Origin: Paenibacillus crassostreae
GTDB lineage: Bacteria > Bacillota > Bacilli > Paenibacillales > Paenibacillaceae
Direction of reading: 5' to 3'
Length of the DNA stretch: 64,000 nucleotides
NCBI RefSeq assembly: GCF_001857945.1
Contig: NZ_CP017770.1
Span: forward strand, 372,001-436,000
Within the stretch, counting starts at the first letter, position 1. Each line of letters begins with the position of its first letter. Below are positions 57,274 to 64,000 of this stretch, in pieces. Under the pieces are notes generated by a model. It was not told the DNA's origin. It did no database searches and saw only the letters and a list, made by a program, of their open reading frames with translations. A program made the position numbers and the translations under genes.

Positions 57274-60200
57274 TTAGTGAGTTCCATTTATCTCAAAATC
57301 ATCATATGAGGATTGATTACCATCATAGTAGACTACATCACCATCTTGCAGCATGTACTGAACACCATACGGATCAGTCACTACACGATCTCTCACCCCA
57401 TCTGTTCCATCAAATCCTTCCATGTCCCACCACTGATTATCTAATGGTGCATGGATATATTGAAGATGCGGATGGTTAATGTCAGCATTTCGGATGGTCT
57501 CAATATTGAAATTAACGGATATATACCCATTACGTAAGAAAATTGGCGATTTTTCATCTAGTCTGTTAGCTCTGCCATAAGAGGCTAAGTCAGTTCCTTT
57601 TTCAACAACATAGACAGCTGCTGGCAAACTATATTCTCCATACCACTGTTGTATTGAAGCATTCGTTCTAGCAGGGCTAGCACTAGCATTTCCAGGTCTG
57701 CTGAATGTGTTTATAAATGTACGTAGTGGGGATGGAAGGAGTTGTATATCATATCCACCTACATACGTAGCTTCTGTTGCTCTTTTTTGGAAAGCAGATA
57801 AATACTGGGATCTTGTTATTGACCAACCTATATTCATATCGTATATCGTGCCTGCAGTGTTGACAATGTCTGTAACTGGAACATTACGTAAGCGCGTATT
57901 AAGAGTTATATTTCGACGTTCCTGATCAGATGCTGATCCGATTTTCACAAACTTTTCAGTATCCGAATGATAGTAAAGATCTACTTCTATTCTTTTGGCG
58001 GGAGTTGTTGCATTCTTGTCTTGGAAATAAAACGTCGGTGTGATCCGAATCGCATCCTTATCTCCGAACATATTCCCTTTACTCTTCAGATCAAATTTAA
58101 AATGATAACCCGTTTTGACAGACATGGTCTTGTAACTAGCAACTGGATGACTTCCGCGGAGAATAGGTAGAACATACGGAGCCAATGATCCGTTGGGATC
58201 ACTATCTATTCCCTTTGAGCCAACTGTATATGATATACCCTTAGAGGTACTATTTCCCCTAGATGTTCGAAATACGGCTTCCCAGTTAGGATCGGCAATA
58301 TCCGTTATACGGAAATCATATAATCTACCAATCACTTCTACGGGGACAGTATCTGTAGCAACATGGTTATCTAAGTTGAGATTTGCTTCCGATTCGGTAG
58401 TGAAGCCTGCTGATGGAGAATTCTCTGCAAAAGTTCTAAAGTAAACGGTATAATTCCCTTCATCTACCCACACAGGAGTATAGAACGCTGTAGTTAATTG
58501 ATTTACGGGAATTGTGATCCAAGTATCTTTTGGATAAAATATAGATTTGTCAGATGAATAGACATCAAATTCAAATCGCACCTGTTTCGTCTTAATATAT
58601 TTAGCGAAATCTCGATTTCCATATCCGGGAATGTTTCGATGTTGACCACTTGTTGGAATGGTAACCGTAAATGGTCGATCCAGAATAAAAGCTCTCCGCG
58701 AGTAGTTTGGAACCGTTTTTTGATTATGTGCAACATCATCCGATGCATCTGCATAAACAACCGTAGGTGTATGAACAGTTACAGTATTGATAGGATCAAC
58801 TGGAAACTGTTTATCAGATCCCCCATTAATGTTCTGTGGAAGCAACTTATAATAAATCGTTCCAGTACTTATTGTATTAAGTTTGTTCAGTAAAGAATTT
58901 GAGATCAGAAGTGCATTTTTGTATAAAACTCGGTTGTTTATCATGGTTGGATTAGGAATCTTCGAAGGTGTTGGACCCGTTTTAACGACTTCTGTATCAT
59001 CCATTATTTTTTGCCCATTAAAATCTACTTTATCATTTTTCACTAAAGGATCATCTGTTTGGCCTTCAGCCATACCTTTGAGAAGGCCCGTATCATCTGG
59101 TGGAGAGGGTCTGGAAGTCCCACCTATAACATCTGGTGGACTATAATCAATTCCTCCTGTTTCTTGTGCTTTAACATGATCTTCAACCGTATCACTATGT
59201 GAAGAAATGAGAGCCGGCGGGGTATAATTCGATGGTGTTAGTGTTACCTCACCATTCGGTATTGCATAGTTTCTCATGATTGATTTTTCGATTTCGTAGA
59301 CTTCTAAATTTTTAATATTCCAGTAGGAGTAATCTTTTGTAAAGGTAAATGAGTAAGATTTCGATTCATTGTCTGACTTTTCAATGGGAGCCACTGGAAC
59401 CGGTTTACCATCAGGACCTGGTACTGGTGGTTGGGGCTCTTTCCATTTCAGAACGTATTCTACATTTACGTTACAGGAGTAAGTGATTTTCCCTGCTAAA
59501 TTTGCAAACGTATGTTGGAACAAATAATTGTAGCCTATTGTATTGGCATATAGGTTTTCAGAGGTAGGGATACCTTTTCCTACGTCAAAGCTATAAGGTG
59601 CGTTGTTCGGATCATCTGCTTTAACTTCTCCTGATGAAGCCGGACTCATAACACTTGTTTGTGGTGCAGAGACTTCTGATGGTGAACCAATGCTTGCAGT
59701 GCAAGATCCTATTCCACCACCAGGATTGGTTGGTACACCTGGATCTGGTCCTGGTATGGTGGTACCATCGTCATCCTTTGTATAAACTTCATATTCGTCC
59801 GGATACCGATAGGTAAAGGATTTGATGTCGAAAGTATATTTAGCAAAATAATACATCATAGCTGCGGACCCATTTCCACCTAATAAAACTCTGACTCCTT
59901 CATGATCATAGTTTTGAGTAAACCTAATTTTTACTGTATTTAAATCGGTTACTTCCATTCCAGTTAGAACTGTCGAATCATCAACTACGCCACTTGCTTC
60001 TGAACCTACTACGGTTTCTCCATCAAGAACCTTTATATTAATATCAGGTTGAAACGGGTTGAAAGAGCCCAAATTTTCAGAATCAATGTAGGTGGTAGCA
60101 AAACTACCATAATCAACAGGACCAATGCTTTCATATGCCTTGTTTCTACTATATGGCAGGTTCATGTATACTATTTTCCCCGGCCATTTATCTTTAACAA

Positions 60201-60684
60201 CGCCATTAAATTCCTCACTGCCAGTATTCGAGTTCCCTATTATACCCCAATCATTTACACTAATACCAGGTATCCAACTTGTACCCGCGATACTTCTTGA
60301 CCAAGCAATCCATGTACCATTTGGTGTATTTTCAATAGATTTAACTGGAACAGCTTCCCCATTTAAATTCAGTGTATTATTATACGTTCTGGCATTTACA
60401 GTAATTGGCGGGAGTGCTTGTCCGTCCTTCTTCAAAACAATTTTAGTTATTATTTTACCGGGACCAGCATCAACAACGATTGGTTTAGTAGTAATTACTT
60501 TTTTCTTATAAAAGACGGACTGATGTGATCTCAAAGTATCTACTGCGTTATATTCTATATTTTCTGTTTTGAATAAGGTTTCAGTACCTGCTGCATTACT
60601 AGGTACTGAAAATAAAGCATTCAGGCTTGTAAGTAATATTAACAACACCATAGAGATAGATGTTAATTTTTTCTTATTAAACAA
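57274..60684 (-). CDS. Large secreted protein of unknown function (possibly DUF5704)
   Basis: A 1136-residue exported protein. A signal peptide covers about 1-31, ending SNAAG. The body is rich in beta-strand-type sequence with Pro/Gly/Asn spacers, including a linker near 305-325 (PGPDPGVPTNPGGGIG) and PPVPGPDGKPVPVAP near 420. I recognise no catalytic motif and no wall-anchor signal at the C-terminus, which ends DDFEINGTH. I recall a similar Paenibacillus family labelled DUF5704, not verified. It is 15 bases after the SLH gene and belongs with the membrane-anchored genes upstream, so it is probably a secreted surface component. Confidence 0.6.
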   Translation of the reverse strand: MFNKKKLTSISMVLLILLTSLNALFSVPSNAAGTETLFKTENIEYNAVDTLRSHQSVFYKKKVITTKPIVVDAGPGKIITKIVLKKDGQALPPITVNARTYNNTLNLNGEAVPVKSIENTPNGTWIAWSRSIAGTSWIPGISVNDWGIIGNSNTGSEEFNGVVKDKWPGKIVYMNLPYSRNKAYESIGPVDYGSFATTYIDSENLGSFNPFQPDINIKVLDGETVVGSEASGVVDDSTVLTGMEVTDLNTVKIRFTQNYDHEGVRVLLGGNGSAAMMYYFAKYTFDIKSFTYRYPDEYEVYTKDDDGTTIPGPDPGVPTNPGGGIGSCTASIGSPSEVSAPQTSVMSPASSGEVKADDPNNAPYSFDVGKGIPTSENLYANTIGYNYLFQHTFANLAGKITYSCNVNVEYVLKWKEPQPPVPGPDGKPVPVAPIEKSDNESKSYSFTFTKDYSYWNIKNLEVYEIEKSIMRNYAIPNGEVTLTPSNYTPPALISSHSDTVEDHVKAQETGGIDYSPPDVIGGTSRPSPPDDTGLLKGMAEGQTDDPLVKNDKVDFNGQKIMDDTEVVKTGPTPSKIPNPTMINNRVLYKNALLISNSLLNKLNTISTGTIYYKLLPQNINGGSDKQFPVDPINTVTVHTPTVVYADASDDVAHNQKTVPNYSRRAFILDRPFTVTIPTSGQHRNIPGYGNRDFAKYIKTKQVRFEFDVYSSDKSIFYPKDTWITIPVNQLTTAFYTPVWVDEGNYTVYFRTFAENSPSAGFTTESEANLNLDNHVATDTVPVEVIGRLYDFRITDIADPNWEAVFRTSRGNSTSKGISYTVGSKGIDSDPNGSLAPYVLPILRGSHPVASYKTMSVKTGYHFKFDLKSKGNMFGDKDAIRITPTFYFQDKNATTPAKRIEVDLYYHSDTEKFVKIGSASDQERRNITLNTRLRNVPVTDIVNTAGTIYDMNIGWSITRSQYLSAFQKRATEATYVGGYDIQLLPSPLRTFINTFSRPGNASASPARTNASIQQWYGEYSLPAAVYVVEKGTDLASYGRANRLDEKSPIFLRNGYISVNFNIETIRNADINHPHLQYIHAPLDNQWWDMEGFDGTDGVRDRVVTDPYGVQYMLQDGDVVYYDGNQSSYDDFEINGTH

Positions 60685-60699
60685 TGACTACCCCCACCT

Positions 60700-61920
60700 T
60701 TAATACTTTTTATAATACGGTCCATCAATTTCTAACAAGTAATTCTCAGCAACGAAGTAACTCGATACTGCTGGTGCAGAAATTTTTATTTTCAGTCTAC
60801 TGTTCTGTGACCAACCCTTTTTAGGCAATAGGAAAATCGGCTGATCTAGCGGAGTATCTTTAAATACAAAGGCTACTCTGTTTAAAGTTCCATTTCTAAA
60901 TGCCATTCGATCATTAGTTGTTCCAGTAAAAGACAAAGGAACATGTTTTAGATATGAGGCATAATGTTTAGGGGCCTTGTTATATATAATTTCATTATTA
61001 TAATAGATTAAATAACTGTCTTTCCATTTAGAAACAGGGATACCCTCAGCTAAAGATGTGGATGAGTTATTCTGCCATTTCAACTTTGAAATTGGGGGTA
61101 TCAATTTCAAGTTAGGATCACTGGGATCTGCTAGATCAATCGCGATGACGGAATATACTTCCCCACTCCAATCACCATCTTTTGAAGTAATCTTCATCAA
61201 ATCTTTCTTCCAGAGTTCTGCATCTTGATCTTTTTTGGTAGGGTCATTAGATGTGAACACTTCGGGCATCACTGTGAATATATTCGTACCATGCCATACC
61301 ACTTCGGCACTTGCCACAGCATACTTATCTACTGGAAGCGTACCACCAGCATTCACCGTTAATATACGATCGATGATCGTTACAGACTGAGCACGTGTAG
61401 TATTTTTGGTTTCACCAAGTTCACCTGCACCAAGCCCAGTGATCAGGCCATTCTTGGTTGCTAGATACATCCATTTGGTATCATCTGTTGTTTTTTCAGC
61501 TATCGCTCTCGCAGCTAGTCGAGACATTTCTTTTCTGGTCATCGGTGAATTCAAGTCACCACTTTTGAAGTCAGATGTGACAACTAACTCTGCTTTCTTA
61601 GCCGAATTAACGTAGATTTCATACCAAGCCCCTCCGGTATTTGTCTCTACAGGTAATTTCAAAGCTTCTACCGTCATCTTGATGAACTCAGCACGCGTTA
61701 CATTAGAATTCGGCTTAAATGTGCCATCTGGATAGCCTGCGGTATATCCGAGTTGAACCGCTTTGTTGATCGTACCTTTTGCCCAATGTGTCTCAATATC
61801 GGATAATTGAACATTAGAAGTCTGTTCAGCATTTGCTATGTATTTGCTGTTCACAATAGTGAAAGCTCCTCCTAAAACTATAGAAGTTAAAAGGATAGTA
61901 AATATGGTTTTCTTTTTCAT
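60700..61920 (-). CDS. SLH-domain surface protein
   Basis: A 406-residue exported protein. Signal peptide about 1-32. Three S-layer homology modules cover about 40-200: ETHWAKGTINKAVQLGYTAG with PDGTFKPNSNVTRAEF; a second around WYEIYVNSAKKAELV with SPMTRKEMSRLAARA; and a third around MYLATKNGLITGLGAG with NTTRAQSVTIIDRIL. SLH modules bind pyruvylated wall polymer. The C-terminal 200 residues are of unknown fold. Translated just before the 1136-residue protein gene, it may anchor that protein or the neighbouring pseudopilin-like proteins to the wall. Confidence 0.88.
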   Translation of the reverse strand: MKKKTIFTILLTSIVLGGAFTIVNSKYIANAEQTSNVQLSDIETHWAKGTINKAVQLGYTAGYPDGTFKPNSNVTRAEFIKMTVEALKLPVETNTGGAWYEIYVNSAKKAELVVTSDFKSGDLNSPMTRKEMSRLAARAIAEKTTDDTKWMYLATKNGLITGLGAGELGETKNTTRAQSVTIIDRILTVNAGGTLPVDKYAVASAEVVWHGTNIFTVMPEVFTSNDPTKKDQDAELWKKDLMKITSKDGDWSGEVYSVIAIDLADPSDPNLKLIPPISKLKWQNNSSTSLAEGIPVSKWKDSYLIYYNNEIIYNKAPKHYASYLKHVPLSFTGTTNDRMAFRNGTLNRVAFVFKDTPLDQPIFLLPKKGWSQNSRLKIKISAPAVSSYFVAENYLLEIDGPYYKKY

Positions 61921-62045
61921 TGATTGTTTCCCCCTTGAATTTAATATTAAAATCGTGAATATCCCCTAATAAATTGTCTATATTTTACTATATACCATAA
62001 TTACGGATAATTAGGGATTATACTTAATAGTGGAGAATAACAACT

Positions 62046-63038
62046 TCAATATCGATAGCCCACCGTACAATCCAAAGGAATATATCCACTAGACGCTGCA
62101 TCACGTTCAGAGGTGAACATTTCCTCCGTCGTGAAAGTAGAAACACAAGCATTACGAGAGTAATAGTATTTACGTCCATTCGCTATAATTCCGTTGAATA
62201 TTTCTTTCTTAACGATACGGCTACCACCTAAAGCGTAGTTATTATAATACTTCTCTCCCATAGGAATACCTTGAACAAATGCTAGAACACCAACATCATT
62301 GATCGTGTTATGCCAATCTTCTTCACTAATAAGTGGAATAGTAAAGGTATACGCTACTCCGAGTCGCTTCGAATACCTGTTGTATTGATTGATAACCATT
62401 TCAAGATCTTGTTGAAGTGCATTAACAATGGTAGTTCTCCGAACTTGATCGAATTTGTCAGAATCATTAAGCAAGGATATAGAAGCCTCTGAAGTTATTT
62501 CACTCCTGAACCCTTCAACCCACTTCTGATCTACATTCCGATTCACTACGACGTAATCATCTAAAGTAAATGCAAAGGTATTACCGTCTTGATCAACATA
62601 ATCATAGGGTTTCTTGGGACTCCACACATGCTTAATCTCTTTTTCACCTGAGGCATTGATATATTCATCCCATGAATAAACATAATAGCCATCGTATCCT
62701 ACAATCATTACAACAGGAACATAATTGTCCACCACACCTTGCCCTGCCGTATCGTTAAAAACTCCAAAATTCAAATACAATGAATTAAAAAACGTCTCTA
62801 CCGCTTCTTCTTTATTGATCTTCACCCTCTTTAATGTCTCATACTGGGATTCATCTCGTTGGCTACTATTCGTAAGCAAAGCCCTTGCAGCATCTTGAGT
62901 GGCTGTATCAATTGCCCGATTATATCGAAGTTCTATAATAAGCGTCTGACGGTTTTGCTCAAGATTAATGTTGTTAATAATAAAATAGGGTAAGAGAATA
63001 AGTACTGAAAATATCGATAATTTAATGATAGTCTTCAT
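62046..63038 (-). CDS. Membrane-anchored protein of the surface cluster
   Basis: A 330-residue protein with one N-terminal hydrophobic segment (about 5-25) and a large extracellular part. NRAIDTATQDAARALL at about 45-60 resembles the helix after the membrane anchor in Tad/Flp-type pseudopilins. A later region has PVVMIVGYDGYYVYSWDEY. Two cysteines near the C-terminus (ACVSTF and LDCTVG) could form a disulfide. GGAGG is 11 bases before the ATG at 63038. It overlaps the next gene upstream by 17 bases. Function not known. Confidence 0.6.
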   Translation of the reverse strand: MKTIIKLSIFSVLILLPYFIINNINLEQNRQTLIIELRYNRAIDTATQDAARALLTNSSQRDESQYETLKRVKINKEEAVETFFNSLYLNFGVFNDTAGQGVVDNYVPVVMIVGYDGYYVYSWDEYINASGEKEIKHVWSPKKPYDYVDQDGNTFAFTLDDYVVVNRNVDQKWVEGFRSEITSEASISLLNDSDKFDQVRRTTIVNALQQDLEMVINQYNRYSKRLGVAYTFTIPLISEEDWHNTINDVGVLAFVQGIPMGEKYYNNYALGGSRIVKKEIFNGIIANGRKYYYSRNACVSTFTTEEMFTSERDAASSGYIPLDCTVGYRY

Positions 63039-63573
63039 TGAGGACCATGCCTCCATACGGAATTACTATTTTTTCATTAGGGTTATTGATACCACCTGTA
63101 AGGACATCATTCATCAATGTTCCCATGGTACGATTGGTATTCTTTACGGTTACATCAAAAAAATCTCCTGTTTCAAATTTATATATTCGGTTAGGAGATT
63201 CTACATTCTCTGTTGAATTCCTAGGAAATAGTTTTTCATTTATTTGCGCATTAAAAAATTCTTCATAATTCACATGATATCCACCTAGAAAAATACCTGC
63301 ATCACTGTAATTAGGATCATATCTTTTATGTCTATGAACCATTTGAATATCATAGATATTTCTTGTAAGAGACATCCGATCCACAAATTCGGTATACATG
63401 GTCGGGGTTATATAACCCTTATCACGAACAGAATCTACAAAATGAGTCACAGAATTTAGAACTACCACTTCTGAAATATCGTCTTGTTTGTTCAAGGCAC
63501 TTGTTACAGGCCATATGAAAAGAAGAACTATAGCTATTATCGCTGCAAATACTTTTGCAACAGAATTGGACAA
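63022..63573 (-). CDS. Small membrane-anchored protein, possible minor pseudopilin
   Basis: A 183-residue protein with an N-terminal hydrophobic helix (about 5-24, AKVFAAIIAIVLLFIWPVTS) and an extracellular domain without Cys. A single N-terminal helix followed by SEVVVLNSVTHFVDSVRDKG is the layout of TadE-like or type IV minor pilins. It starts at TTG after AAAGGGG with long spacing. It overlaps the 330-residue gene downstream and lies 15 bases after the gene at the window edge. Not named. Confidence 0.55.
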   Translation of the reverse strand: MSNSVAKVFAAIIAIVLLFIWPVTSALNKQDDISEVVVLNSVTHFVDSVRDKGYITPTMYTEFVDRMSLTRNIYDIQMVHRHKRYDPNYSDAGIFLGGYHVNYEEFFNAQINEKLFPRNSTENVESPNRIYKFETGDFFDVTVKNTNRTMGTLMNDVLTGGINNPNEKIVIPYGGMVLNEDYH

Positions 63574-63588
63574 AACGTTACATCCCCT

Positions 63589-64000
63589 TTAGTTAAATTG
63601 CAACAACGTTAACAACCCGGTGCTATCTCTTATATATGTAGGTGTAAAATATTGATTTAGGTTAATTGATGAGACATTTAATACAGTAGGATCTAAAGAT
63701 TTGGAGTACAAAATACCATTGACTTCAATATCTACTCCAATCTCTCGGATTTGGTATAGTGATTGTCTAACTTCTGCACCACTAACCGAGTAAACTATCG
63801 GATCTTTGAGTGTTGAGTGGATATTGTTATCCGTATTGGAATTCATTTGATATGATTTCTGGATTGTTTCCCCTGTCGTAGTAAATAGATAAAATGATAG
63901 CGATAGCGAAACCATAAAAGCCATTACGGCAAAACTCAGACCTATTGCTTCAGAAGCATCATTGTCAAAAGCGATTATAAACACCTTCTTTTTATCAGAA
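63589..64000 (-). CDS. Partial membrane-anchored protein, possible pseudopilin (start outside window)
   Basis: The frame is open to the window edge: the codons before the GTG at 63984 read SDKKK without a stop, and AAGAAGG touches that GTG, too close to serve as its ribosome site. The gene therefore probably begins to the right of the window. FDNDASEAIGLSFAVMAFMV and the following hydrophobic helix recall a TadE/Flp-type membrane anchor. The C-terminal part is short and soluble. It lies 15 bases upstream of the next gene in the same direction. Confidence 0.5.
   Translation of the reverse strand, partial: SDKKKVFIIAFDNDASEAIGLSFAVMAFMVSLSLSFYLFTTTGETIQKSYQMNSNTDNNIHSTLKDPIVYSVSGAEVRQSLYQIREIGVDIEVNGILYSKSLDPTVLNVSSINLNQYFTPTYIRDSTGLLTLLQFN

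Overview
The window looks like chromosomal DNA of a low-GC, spore-forming member of the Bacillota, most likely Paenibacillus. This rests on the AbrB gene with Spo0A-type boxes, the XerS-type recombinase, the pdhABCD operon, the S-layer homology protein, a large modular pectate lyase and RBS-rich Gram-positive gene starts. No rRNA, tRNA, CRISPR array or insertion sequence was recognised. All calls come from reading the sequence; no database search was run.

Layout. (1) 1-4628: a very large secreted PL9 pectate lyase whose C-terminus lies outside the window. (2) 4972-8430: amidohydrolase, acetyltransferase and a XerS-type recombinase. (3) 8448-13021: a membrane/envelope group (DUF4247, DUF4178 and DUF350 type proteins, PspA), an LpdD-like small protein and pyrK-pyrD. 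(4) 13249-15000: a polysaccharide deacetylase and a LysM-3D wall protein under a c-di-AMP riboswitch. (5) 15000-15812: a decayed stretch with a truncated gene and short repeats. (6) 15813-26320: a nitrogen-scavenging cluster. Eight genes run leftward (allophanate hydrolase, PucR regulator, ABC permease, ATPase, MATE exporter, binding lipoprotein, two cysteine hydrolases) and two DUF1989 genes run rightward. Two perfect GlnR/TnrA boxes lie between them. (7) 26606-28781: an amino-acid ABC transporter with a fused binding-protein/permease. (8) 28974-33730: glycogen genes glgBA and glgC. (9) 33821-38004: a two-component system with a lipoprotein and a lone ATPase. (10) 38317-42926: an HTH protein, a HAD phosphatase, topB and abrB. 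(11) 43094-51460: gltD, dfr, thyA and the pyruvate dehydrogenase operon. (12) 51718-57077: esterase, tyrosine phosphatase, thiamine pyrophosphokinase, NlpC/P60 protein, orphan response regulator and an ABC-F ATPase. (13) 57274-64000: a surface cluster with a 1136-residue secreted protein, an SLH protein and three small membrane-anchored proteins that recall Tad/Flp pilus minor components.

The most interesting system is region 6. Its DUF1989 pair resembles carboxyguanidine deiminase CgdAB, and allophanate hydrolase is present. The biotin-dependent guanidine (urea) carboxylase that normally supplies the deiminase is absent from the window. Two paralogous isochorismatase-fold cysteine hydrolases sit in the same operon. 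The inferred route is hydrolysis of an acyl-urea or acyl-guanidine such as guanylurea or biuret, deimination to allophanate, then release of ammonia and CO2, under nitrogen control.

Other points of note are a dispersed TTATGAAATTGATTC palindrome family at three loci, a duplicated hairpin at 8386 and 46186, and a four-copy TATAACAG motif around a good promoter upstream of pdhA.
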